Assembly: GCA_034666705.1 (NCBI GenBank)
Contig: JAXDLH010000432.1
Span: forward strand, 1 to 16,491
Reading direction: 5' to 3'
DNA from: JAXDLH01 sp034666705
Lineage (GTDB): Bacteria; Chloroflexota; UBA6077; SHYK01
DNA length: 16,491 nucleotides
Positions 7,605-14,781 of this stretch are shown piece by piece. The stretch's first letter is position 1. The number at the start of each line of letters is the position of its first letter. Under the pieces are notes generated by a model, which was not told the origin of the DNA, did not search any database, and worked only from the letters and a program-made list of their open reading frames with translations. A program made the position numbers and the translations under genes.

Positions 7605-7796
7605 CTAGCGCGGCACGACGGGGCCGAGTCGCTTGGCGCGGCGGAACCGTTCCATCACCTGCGCCATCCGGATGGCTTGGTCGAGGCGCTCGCGGGGAGA
7701 GCGCCAGAGCCCGGCCAGCAAGCGGCTGTCATCGACTTCGGTCTTCAGGGATGGTCGGGATTTGGGCTCTCTGCGTGGTTCCGGGTTCGCCATCAA
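7605..7796 (-). CDS. Small partner protein of the nucleotidyltransferase
   Basis: 63 aa from TTG at 7796, or 62 aa from the adjoining ATG at 7793. The basic, Pro-rich N-terminus is followed by a helix with S-P-R-E-R-L-D-Q-A-I-R-M-A. A short helical protein of this kind (x-x-P-x-E-R-L-x-x-A-L-R-L) often directly precedes a nucleotidyltransferase gene, from general knowledge. Here the stop is 4 bases before that gene's TTG. With the catalytic gene broken, its current role is doubtful. No cysteine or membrane segment. Confidence 0.5.
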   Translation of the reverse strand: MMANPEPRREPKSRPSLKTEVDDSRLLAGLWRSPRERLDQAIRMAQVMERFRRAKRLGPVVPR

Positions 7797-7981
7797 TTTC
7801 CCACTCGAGGAGGCTCCCGCCTGGCACCCTGGAGACGTCGTCCACCGCTGACGAGCGGATCGGACGTCCCTAATTCACAACCGCGCCAGCCAGGATGGCC
7901 GCGGGAAGATTATACGAGCGGTTACGTGCGCTTCGACGTGCAGGGCCAGCCAATGCGCCTATCTGGGCACGTGGGGAGCAC

Positions 7982-8021
7982 GCCGGGCGCCCCTTTCGTG
8001 AGGCGATCAGGGGCGCCCGGC
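7982..8021. terminator. Strong 13-bp hairpin after the UbiD-family gene
   Basis: GCCGGGCGCCCCT (7982-7994) is perfectly complementary to AGGGGCGCCCGGC (8009-8021), with a 14-base loop. It lies 44 bases beyond the stop of the minus-strand UbiD gene. There is no U-tract on either strand, so it is probably a U-independent terminator; a protein-binding palindrome is possible. Confidence 0.55.
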
Positions 8022-8064
8022 AGACTCGGCAGCCGCACTGCCGCTGTTCGTGGTCCCCGGTTCG

Positions 8065-9549
8065 CTATTGGCGGAGGAAGTCCAACTCGCCGAGCCACTT
8101 GTCGCGGACCTGCTTGGCGTAGGCGGGATCCACCTCGTTCACGCGGGGAAATTGGTCCTTCCAGCCGAAGGGCCGCACGGCGTAGAAGATCGCGCGGCTG
8201 TTGGTGAAGTCGTGCGCTTCGCGCTTCTCGGGGCTCAACAGTGGATCGATGTTGCCGCTCCAGCACCCATCGATGATGTCGGTCTGCGTCCGGGGGTCCC
8301 AGCGCGTCGCCAGCGCCCAGAGCACCTCGGTGGGGTTAGTAATGTCGACGTCGTCGTCGACCACGATCGTCAGCCGCCCGAAGAAGGCTCCCGGCCCACA
8401 GCCGGTCGCCACCAGGCCGGCCATCTTGGCGTGGCCCGCGAACTGCTGCTCGATGGAGATCACGGTGATCAGGCGCGTGCCCCCGCCCTGGAGCTTCCAT
8501 ACCCCTTTGATGCCGGGGACGCCGGACGCTTCTAATGCGTCCCAGATCGCCGCGGCGTTCGACTGCGAATGGCCGAGGCGGCCGGGGAGTGTCGGCTTGG
8601 CGGGCGGCTGGCCCACGATGATCGGGCTGTTCCGGTGGTAGATCGCCTCGACCCGCAGCACGGGCTCGGGCCGCGTGTCGGAGGCGTAGTAACCCGGCCA
8701 TTCGCCAAAGGGCCCCTCCAGGCGGGACTCCTCGTCGGCGGGAGGCACGAACCCCTCGAATACCAGCTCCGCATCAGCCGGGATCGGCAGGCCCGTGAGC
8801 TTGCCTCGCACGACCTCGATCGGTCGACCGAGCCGCCCACCCGCGCTGGCCAGCTCCGACTGCCCCCACGTGGATGGGCTGCCGGCCACGACGCCCAGCA
8901 CCGGCGCCTGGCCCACCGAGACGACCATTGGACACGGTTCGCCTCGTCCCCAGTACTTCTGGCGGATGAGGTGGCCGTGCTTCCCGGGCTCGATGAAGAC
9001 GGTGAGCGTCCGCTCGTCGTGGACCTGCACGCGGTACGTGCCCACGTTGACCCAGCCGTCATCTGGATCGCGCTGGATCACCAGGCACTCAGTCCCGATG
9101 TACGGTCCGCCGTCGTGCTCATGCCACCTGGGGGCGGGGAACTGCAGCACATTCACGTCCCCGCCGAGCAGGATATTCTCGAAGACGGGTCCGGTTTCGA
9201 CCTCGACAGGTGGGATCGGGGTCACGCCGAGCTTGCGCCGCGTACGGAGCGCCCGCACGTAGTCGAGGCCACTGCCCTCCGCTGAGAGCGCAGACTCCCG
9301 GACGTTCATGATGATGCGGCAGTCCGGCGAGTAACCCTTGATGCGTTCGAAGAGCAGCACCGACGGGTGCTCCTGTTTGATGCTCAGCTCGTAGAGTGCC
9401 CCGATCTCGAGGTTCGGGTCCGCCCCACGGATGACGACCACATCCTCGATCTGATCCGAGAGGCGCACGTATTCACGGAGATCGCCCTGCGCCGCCACGA
9501 GCTGCGCCTCGGTCAGCCCCGCGATCGGGGACTCATTCGCGGTTGCCAT
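8065..9549 (-). CDS. UbiD-family prenylated-FMN-dependent decarboxylase
   Basis: 494 aa, full family length. Start ATG at 9549 with GGGGAGG (9555-9561) five bases upstream. UbiD enzymes (de)carboxylate aromatic or alpha,beta-unsaturated acids using prenylated FMN made by UbiX. Active-site features match fungal Fdc1 almost residue for residue: N168-V-G-T-Y-R173-V-Q, H191 and E232 (cofactor/Mn ligands), and E278-G-P-F-G-E283-W-P-G-Y-Y, the catalytic Glu pair; R173 is the cofactor-contacting Arg. The C-terminal half has V-D-D-D-V-D-I-x-N-x-x-E-V-L-W-A-L-A-T-R. Substrate is undetermined; the family includes UbiD itself, ferulate/cinnamate and protocatechuate decarboxylases. It is divergent from the flavin monooxygenase gene, with a 197-base shared upstream region. 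No UbiX is in the window. Confidence 0.93.
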   Translation of the reverse strand: MATANESPIAGLTEAQLVAAQGDLREYVRLSDQIEDVVVIRGADPNLEIGALYELSIKQEHPSVLLFERIKGYSPDCRIIMNVRESALSAEGSGLDYVRALRTRRKLGVTPIPPVEVETGPVFENILLGGDVNVLQFPAPRWHEHDGGPYIGTECLVIQRDPDDGWVNVGTYRVQVHDERTLTVFIEPGKHGHLIRQKYWGRGEPCPMVVSVGQAPVLGVVAGSPSTWGQSELASAGGRLGRPIEVVRGKLTGLPIPADAELVFEGFVPPADEESRLEGPFGEWPGYYASDTRPEPVLRVEAIYHRNSPIIVGQPPAKPTLPGRLGHSQSNAAAIWDALEASGVPGIKGVWKLQGGGTRLITVISIEQQFAGHAKMAGLVATGCGPGAFFGRLTIVVDDDVDITNPTEVLWALATRWDPRTQTDIIDGCWSGNIDPLLSPEKREAHDFTNSRAIFYAVRPFGWKDQFPRVNEVDPAYAKQVRDKWLGELDFLRQ

Positions 9550-9746
9550 CTTCGCCTCCCCAGCTCGCTGCCGTTTACTGGTCAGACATGATAGTTCCGC
9601 GAAAGCGACATTACATGTTTCTATAGGGTGCGATTCAGGAACTCACGACTACACTTGAAGGACACTGCGGTTGCATGCCTGGCTAGCATCTGGGGACGGG
9701 TGTCGCTTCTCGGCGGGCAGCGCGACATTAGACAAAGAGGATTTAC

Positions 9747-10838
9747 GTGACCGAAGCGCCTTCAGCCGCCGTACGAGATCCCGCAGGCGAAGCTGCATGG
9801 TTCCCACTTGTGCTCGGCCTCGACACATTCGGCGACGTCACCCACGACGATAACGACCGCCTGCTCTCACACGCCCAGACGATCCGGAATCTCGTCGAGC
9901 AAGGGGTCCTGGCCGACCAGGTTGGCGTGGATTTCTTCGGGATCGGGGAGCACCACACCGATGACTTCCCGCTGTCGGCCGCCGACGTGGTGCTCGGTGC
10001 CATCGCCGCGCGGACGACGCGCATCCACGTTGGGTCGGCCGTCACGGTGTTGAGCTCCGACGATCCGGTCCGGGTGTTTCAGCGCTACTCTACGCTCAAC
10101 GCCATCTCCGGTGGCCGGGCTGAAGTCATCATCGGGCGCGGCTCCAGCATCGATTCGTTTCCGCTCTTCGGGTATGACCTTGCCGATTACGAGGAGCTCT
10201 TCGAAGAGAAGACTCACCTCTTCGCCGAGCTGCTCAAGGGCGGACCGATCACCTGGCAAGGCAAGACCCGCCCGTCGCTCAGCAACCAGGATGTGGTGCC
10301 CCACACCGAATTCGGACCGTTCCCCGCCTGGATTGGTGTCGGCGGGAGCCCCGAGTCGGTCATGCGCACCGCCCGTTATGGATTCTCGCTGATGCTGGCG
10401 ATCATTGGTGGACCCCCGGCGCGTTTCGCACCTTTTTCCCAGCTCTTCCACGAGGCCCTGAAGCGCTTGGGGCGTGCCGACTTGCCGGTCGGCGTGCACT
10501 CGCCCGGTCACGTCGCCGCGACCGACGAGCAGGCGCGCGAGGAGTTCTGGCCGCGGTACCTGGAGGTCATCCGCCACGTCAGCAAAACGCGCGGCTTCGC
10601 CATCCCGACCAAAGAGTCCTTCATGTATGAGGTCGGCCCGCAGGGAGCGCTCCACGTCGGATCGCCAGAAACGGTGGCGCAGAAGATTGCGGCCAACCTC
10701 ACCATGCTCAATGCCACCCGCTTTGACCTGAAATACGGCATGGGCGGGCTGTCGCATGGCGCACTCATGACCAACATCGAGCTTTACGGCACGCAGGTCA
10801 TCCCACGCGTCCGCGAGATCGTCGGTGGCCAAGCCTGA
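9747..10838 (+). CDS. LLM-class (luciferase-like) flavin-dependent oxidoreductase
   Basis: 363 aa from GTG 9747; AGAGGA (9736-9741) five bases upstream supports the start. The bacterial luciferase TIM-barrel fold is clear: G-V-D-F-F-G-I-G-E-H-H-T-D-D-F (~60-75), then A-A-R-T-T-R-I-H-V-G-S-A-V and the loop V-F-Q-R-Y-S-T-L-N-x-I-S-G-G-R-A-E-V-I-I-G-R-G (~108-131). G-V-G-G-S-P-E-S lies near 200. Members use reduced FMN or F420 to oxidise organic substrates; the G-E-H-H motif is typical of the FMN alkanal/xenobiotic monooxygenase branch, but cofactor choice cannot be settled here. Soluble. It is head-to-head with the UbiD gene and probably shares its control region. It is followed by a remnant resembling an F420/NADP reductase. 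Confidence 0.92.
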   Translation: MTEAPSAAVRDPAGEAAWFPLVLGLDTFGDVTHDDNDRLLSHAQTIRNLVEQGVLADQVGVDFFGIGEHHTDDFPLSAADVVLGAIAARTTRIHVGSAVTVLSSDDPVRVFQRYSTLNAISGGRAEVIIGRGSSIDSFPLFGYDLADYEELFEEKTHLFAELLKGGPITWQGKTRPSLSNQDVVPHTEFGPFPAWIGVGGSPESVMRTARYGFSLMLAIIGGPPARFAPFSQLFHEALKRLGRADLPVGVHSPGHVAATDEQAREEFWPRYLEVIRHVSKTRGFAIPTKESFMYEVGPQGALHVGSPETVAQKIAANLTMLNATRFDLKYGMGGLSHGALMTNIELYGTQVIPRVREIVGGQA

Positions 10839-10983
10839 GCTGTACGGCGGCCTGCTGTCCAGCAGCGAAGCGCTGCAGCGCCACGTGGGCACTGCGCGGG
10901 TGGTCAAGGTGTTCAACAACATCACCTGCTGGCACCTCAGCTCGCTGGCCCGCCCGGCGGTGCGACGCACCGGAGCCCGTTGA
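10825..10983 (+). pseudogene. Fragment resembling an NADPH:F420 reductase-like NAD(P)-binding protein
   Basis: A 52-codon frame overlaps the end of the LLM gene and ends at TGA 10981-10983. It reads L-L-S-S-S-E-A-L-Q-R-H then A-R-V-V-K-V-F-N-N and L-A-R-P. The S-S-S-E-x-x-x-x-x-x-P-x-A-x-V-V-K-A-F-N pattern is the central part of F420-dependent NADP reductase (NADP_oxidored-like) proteins. Both the Rossmann N-terminus (G-x-G-x-x-G) and the C-terminal half are missing. It is most likely a relic of a deletion. The match is short, so the family call is tentative. Confidence 0.5.
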
Positions 10984-11042
10984 TTGATACATCCAAGATG
11001 ACGGCTCAACTCGCGCAGAGACGCGCCATGGTCCACTCAGCG

Positions 11043-11078
11043 CGCGGCGGCCGTGGCCATCTGGTTGCGACCGCCGCG
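11043..11078. terminator. GC hairpin between convergent genes
   Basis: CGCGGCGG (11043-11050) pairs with CCGCCGCG (11071-11078) around a 20-base loop. It lies 13 bases past the stop of the minus-strand beta-helix gene and downstream of the plus-strand LLM gene, where a two-way terminator would be expected. There is no U-tract. Confidence 0.4.
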
Positions 11079-11090
11079 ACCCAGTCGGCG

Positions 11091-11534
11091 CTAGCCCCCT
11101 GACCAGGCATGATCCTGACCCAGGCGGACCAGGGACGCGAGGTCATTGCGGCGGAGGGCCCAGGCCGGAAGTCCGGGAGGCGCGGTCAGGAGCTCGACCT
11201 GGGTGCCAGGGAATCCTGCCACCACGGCACGATCGCCAAACACGTCACGCTGTTTGACCAGGCTTCCGGCGCGCACGAGGCAGCCACGGCCCAGGTGGCT
11301 GCCATCGCAGATGATCGCGCCCGGCTCCACCACCGAGCCGGCCCCGATGTGACATCCGTGGATCATCGCCCCGGGGCCGACGATGACGTCATCCTCCAGG
11401 ATGAGCTCGTTGTCGGGCAGGAGGTGCAGCACCGTGTTCTCGAGGATCTGTACCCGCGCGCCAATGCGAACCGGCCCGTGGGAGTCACCGATGATCTTGA
11501 CCCCCGCGCCGATGATGCAGCCTTCGCCGATCAC
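11091..11534 (-). CDS. Left-handed beta-helix (hexapeptide-repeat) protein
   Basis: 147 aa from GTG 11534 with a weak GGGG just upstream. Residues 1-105 are hexapeptide repeats ([LIV]-G-x-G-x-x): I-G-E-G-C-I-I-G-A-G-V-K-I-I-G, later V-I-V-G-P-G-A-M-I-H-G, I-G-A-G-S-V-V-E-P-G and L-G-R-G-C-L-V-R-A-G-S-L-V. The end matches gamma-carbonic-anhydrase/acyltransferase-like proteins (V-x-G-x-P-G-x). The triad of metal-binding His of gamma carbonic anhydrases is not evident, so an acyltransferase-like or structural role is as likely. The frame upstream still looks family-like for seven codons (A-E-V-T-G-D-V) back to an in-frame TGA, so the N-terminus may be truncated. Divergent from the antiporter gene. 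Confidence 0.75.
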   Translation of the reverse strand: MIGEGCIIGAGVKIIGDSHGPVRIGARVQILENTVLHLLPDNELILEDDVIVGPGAMIHGCHIGAGSVVEPGAIICDGSHLGRGCLVRAGSLVKQRDVFGDRAVVAGFPGTQVELLTAPPGLPAWALRRNDLASLVRLGQDHAWSGG

Positions 11535-11669
11535 TACATCCCCGGTGACTTCCGCTCAGCACGCCAGGTCATCCGCGGGTTCTTCACACTGCCGGGCGCG
11601 TCCCCGATCACGCGCGGCGGCGATTTGCGATGATGTACCCAGTGCTGCGCCGAGGGAGGTGCTGGGACG

Positions 11670-13259
11670 ATGCCTGATCTCTTGACTGCCTTCGCCCTCA
11701 TGGCCGTCGTCCTCAGCCTCTCGGCGCTCGCCTCGGGCCTGGTCGAACGGATCCCGATCTCCTTTCCGATGATCTTCCTGGGCCTTGGGTTCGTGTTGGG
11801 CGAGCGGGGCCTCGGCTTGCTTCGCCTCACCCCGCATGACCCGAGCCTGGAAGTCGTGGCGATTCTGAGCCTCGCCTTCGTGCTCTTTCTCGACGCGGTG
11901 CGGCTGAGGTCCGACGAGCCAGGCAGGAGTTGGCTGGTGCCGGCGTTGTCCCTCGGCCCCGGGACCCTCATCACCATGGCGCTGGTCGCCCTCGCCGCGA
12001 CGTTCATGCTGGGGGTGGCACCGCTCCAGGCGTTGCTCTTAGGGGCGGTTCTGTCGTCGATGGACCCGGTCGTCCTGCGCGACGTCCTCCGCGATGAGCG
12101 GATCCCGCAGTCGATCCGCCAGGCGCTCGGGGTCGAAGCGGGGACCAACGACATCGTCGTGCTGCCCGCGGTGCTGGTGCTGGCCACGGTGGACGGTGCC
12201 CGCGCCGCGAGCGTTGGGGACTGGCTGGGACTGCTGGCCCGGCTGTTGATCATGGGGCCGGTGGTCGGGATCGTGGTGGGGCTCGTGTCGGTGTGGCTCA
12301 TGCGCCTGGCACGAGCCCACACCGAGATCAGCCGCGAGTACCGCGCGCTCTACGGCGTGGGGGCGATTCTGGCGGCGTATGTCGTCGGCGAGGCGGTGGG
12401 ATCGAGCGGTTTCCTGGCCGTCTTCGCCGCCGGAGCCGTCGTCGCGGCCCTGGACTTTGACGTCTGCGACTGCTTCCTGGACTACGGGGAGGTGACGTCC
12501 GAGATGACGATGCTCCTCGCATTCATCCTCTTTGGCGCCGCGTTGTCCACCCTGATCGGGACCGTCCCGATCCTGCCGACGGTGCTCTTCGGCGTGCTGG
12601 CGATCGGGGTCGCCCGCCCCGTCGCGATCAACCTCGTGCTGTTCCGCGCCCGCATAAGCCGGCCCGCGCGCTGGTTCATCGGGTGGTTCGGCCCGCGGGG
12701 GCTGAGCTCGCTCCTGTTCGCGCTCTTGCTGGTCAGCCGCGGGGTGGCGGGGGCGGAAGGGCTGCTGGCGGTCGTGGGCATCGTGGTCATCATGTCCGTG
12801 CTGGCGCATGGGTTGAGCGCCGCCCCGCTGGCATCCTGGTACGCGCGGTCCGTGGTCACGCGCACACTCGACGAGGAGCGCGAAGCGACCGCGGCCGGGT
12901 TATTCAAAGGCGCTGCCGGCGACGCGCCCCGAATCTCCCCGCAGGAACTGGCCGACCGACTGGCCGGTCCCGCCCCGCCCGTGGTGCTCGACGTCCGCAC
13001 GCGATCGGAGTATGCGCGCGACCGCGCCCAGATCCCCGGCAGCGTCCGCGTGCTCCCCGACCGCCTGACGGAGTGGGCCGCCGGGCAGTCGCGGGACCGG
13101 CCGGTCGTCGCGTACTGCACCTGACCGGCGGAGGCGACGAGTGCCCGGGTGGCACGCCAGCTCCGCGTGCTTGGCTTCGATGCCGCCGCCCTCGAGGGCG
13201 GCTTCGCCGCCTGGCGGGCGAGCCACCCGGTCAAGACGCTGTCCGATGGCGCCCGGTAG
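11670..13259 (+). CDS. CPA-type cation/proton antiporter fused to a rhodanese domain, putative selenoprotein (TGA = Sec485)
   Basis: 529 aa if TGA 13122-13124 is read as selenocysteine; 484 aa if it is a stop. GGGAGGT (11654-11660) lies 9 bases before the ATG. Residues ~1-400 are about a dozen TM helices with CPA1/NhaP-like marks: S-M-D-P-V-V-L-R-D-V-L (~130-140), E-A-G-T-N-D-I (~156-162) and G-W-F-G-P-R-G-L-S-S-L (~340). It would exchange Na+ or K+ for H+ across the inner membrane. After a cytoplasmic linker (~400-440) a rhodanese domain starts (V-V-L-D-V-R-T-R-S-E-Y) and reaches Y482-C483-T484-TGA. Beyond the TGA the same frame gives P-A-E-A-T-S-A-R-V-A-R-Q-L, then a G-F-A-A-W-R end and TAG at 13257-13259. 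C483 is the rhodanese catalytic position; residue 485 would form a C-x-U redox pair. Alternative: nonsense mutation. Confidence 0.85.
13128..13166 (+). promoter_or_regulatory. Candidate bacterial SECIS element
   Basis: Directly after the in-frame TGA, GCGGAG (13128-13133) pairs with CTCCGC (13161-13166). GTGCC (13141-13145) pairs with GGCAC (13151-13155), closing a 5-nt loop CGGGU (13146-13150). GC 13134-13135 can also pair with GC 13156-13157. The loop begins 22 nt after the TGA, its second base is G, and the upper stem is 5 bp. These agree with the bacterial SECIS model as I recall it: loop of 3-14 nt with a G in its first two bases, about 16-37 nt from the Sec codon. SelB would bind this loop. 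In GC-rich coding DNA such a stem can arise by chance. Confidence 0.6.
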
Positions 13260-13331
13260 CGGCCTGCTCCTTCCGGTGCGGGCCAGTCACGGCCTGCGGC
13301 TACCCGCCCCCACAACCAGCAGGCTCGCCCC

Positions 13332-13353
13332 ACATCGAGATAGGGCTCGATGT
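13332..13353. terminator. Hairpin between convergent antiporter and cupin genes
   Basis: ACATCGAG (13332-13339) and CTCGATGT (13346-13353) pair perfectly around ATAGGG. On plus it is followed by TCTTG, a poor U-tract. It lies 73 bases after the TAG that ends the extended antiporter frame and 62 bases past the cupin stop. The distance is compatible with transcription continuing through the rhodanese C-terminus. Confidence 0.5.
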
Positions 13354-13414
13354 TCTTGCATGCCCCCCATCGCGAGTGCTCCAAGGCGGTTGCCAGCTTC
13401 GCCTCCCCTAGCGT

Positions 13415-14644
13415 CTACGCCTCATAGTTCCACTCGTACCCTCGGTCGCGGTAGGCTGCGTCCGGCATGGCGGACTGCAGCCCGCGCTTGGCCAACTCAC
13501 CCTCGAAGGTCTGGCGGATGAGCAGCTCCTCGTCCGGGTACTCGATCTGGTCGCGGATGATGTTCTCGACGCGCTCGCTCTGATTGGCCCCGCGGGGCGC
13601 GTGCATCGCCAGGTAGCGAGCCGGCTCGGCGGTCAGGTTGAAATGCTGGTGGAACCAGCGGTCCGGTGGGACGAAGATGCTGCCTTCGTGCCAGGGGATG
13701 AACACCCGCTCCTGGCCCTCGGGCCACATGAAGGAGAAGCCCTCGCCGCTCGGGATCACGATGAGGGTGCCCGGGCCGTGGCGGTGCGCCTTCTTGTAGC
13801 TGCGGGCAGGGAACACCGACATGTGCGCCCAGATGGACGAGGTCGGGTACTGCACCCACACGACATGCCCGCCGGCGCCGCGGCCCTTGTACGGGTCGAG
13901 GCGGTCCCAGGCGCGCATGTCGGCGAAGAAGTTGCCGGTCCAGAAGCCCATGCCACCGGTGGCGCCGCCGCGGCTTACCTTCGCCTCGGAGTAGCCGTGC
14001 TCCAGGGCGCTGGGGTCCGAGTACGGGTTGTCGAAGAGGTACCCCAGATCCGGGACCGCGTTCATGACTGAGGGCAGATAGTTGTAGTGCACGAGCCGCG
14101 CGGGTCGATCACCACGCGTGTTGCTGAGCTGGGCCCGGGTGTGGCGCGGCAGCAGAAACATGCTGTGGGGTTGCCACTCGAAGCTGACGCGCTGGCCATC
14201 GTCCGTCGAGAGGGTGGTCAGCCCACCGCCGTCCAGCACATAGACCGACTCGTCCAGCCCGAACTTCACCGGGGGCAGGGTGGCGCCCGGCGGGATCTCC
14301 GTGATGCGCACCTCGCTGACCCCTTCCTGGCCGGCGAGCACGGCGAAGGCGGCGTTGCACTGGCGCTCCTCCCACCAGCCCAGCTCCACCGTGCGGGCGT
14401 CCTCGACGAAATAGCCGCGGTGAATGGGGATGCCGACGGAGGCGATCCACTGCTCATAGGCGGTGGGGGCGCTGAACTCCGTGGGGGAGAGGTTGAAGGT
14501 CGGCTTCTGGCCCTTGTTGTCAGGCGCGGCTTGCATCGTGCACTTCCTCCAGAGTTTCTCGACTGGCCACGTTGGGTTCCATACCATCTCCTGTGTCGCG
14601 ATCGGCAGCGGGGTGTCGTAGCGGCTGTGTGGATCGTAGTTCAT
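13415..14644 (-). CDS. Double-cupin protein, second cupin with a three-His metal site
   Basis: 409 aa from ATG 14644; a GTG three codons upstream (14653) is possible. The ATG overlaps the stop of a small upstream ORF as ATGA. The first cupin (~105-190) has lost its metal His: K-F-G-L-D-E-S-V-Y-V-L replaces the H-x-H segment and P-R-H-T-R-A-Q-L-S-N the second motif. The second cupin (~265-350) keeps H287-R-H289 and P-D-R-W-F-H332-Q-H-F-N, giving three His without the usual Glu, as in gentisate 1,2-dioxygenase and thiol dioxygenases. Related sequences are, from memory, often labelled ethanolamine ammonia lyase-activating or plain cupin proteins; no such role is shown here. Soluble. An Fe(II)-dependent oxygenase acting on an aromatic or small organic acid is the best guess. 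Confidence 0.82.
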   Translation of the reverse strand: MNYDPHSRYDTPLPIATQEMVWNPTWPVEKLWRKCTMQAAPDNKGQKPTFNLSPTEFSAPTAYEQWIASVGIPIHRGYFVEDARTVELGWWEERQCNAAFAVLAGQEGVSEVRITEIPPGATLPPVKFGLDESVYVLDGGGLTTLSTDDGQRVSFEWQPHSMFLLPRHTRAQLSNTRGDRPARLVHYNYLPSVMNAVPDLGYLFDNPYSDPSALEHGYSEAKVSRGGATGGMGFWTGNFFADMRAWDRLDPYKGRGAGGHVVWVQYPTSSIWAHMSVFPARSYKKAHRHGPGTLIVIPSGEGFSFMWPEGQERVFIPWHEGSIFVPPDRWFHQHFNLTAEPARYLAMHAPRGANQSERVENIIRDQIEYPDEELLIRQTFEGELAKRGLQSAMPDAAYRDRGYEWNYEA

Positions 14645-14781
14645 GGCATCCACGATGTTAATGGTCTGGAGGCCGGTCGATCAGCATAGCCGCAAACGCA
14701 GGCCGCCGGGGCAGTCGTCGTGGCCAGCAGCGCGGTCAGGAGCAACGCACCGAGCCCCCACCGGACCGGTACGCGCCCCAT
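14641..14781 (-). CDS. Possible small exported protein overlapping the cupin start
   Basis: 46 aa from ATG 14781 (ATG 14787 adds two). Positively charged N-terminus (M-G-R-V-P-V-R-W), a hydrophobic run (G-L-G-A-L-L-L-T-A-L-L-A), then A-P-A-A-C-V-C-G: this has the form of a signal peptide with a cleavage site or weak lipobox. Its TGA overlaps the cupin ATG (ATGA, 14641-14644), suggesting translational coupling. The ribosome site is weak (GTGGA) and no homologue is recalled, so it may be a leader peptide or a chance frame. Confidence 0.3.
   Translation of the reverse strand: MGRVPVRWGLGALLLTALLATTTAPAACVCGYADRPASRPLTSWMP

Noticed and set aside
8050..9285. Long plus-strand frames opposite the UbiD gene
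   Set aside because: They mirror the coding frame of a well-supported gene with all catalytic motifs; their own translations show nothing.
11556..11558. TGA upstream of the beta-helix gene as a second selenocysteine codon
   Set aside because: Upstream codons are the antisense of the antiporter gene, no conserved Cys is expected there, and no hairpin of SECIS type was seen.
12039..12809. 256-aa minus-strand frame inside the antiporter gene
   Set aside because: His/Arg/Gln-rich antisense shadow of a membrane protein gene; no family resemblance.
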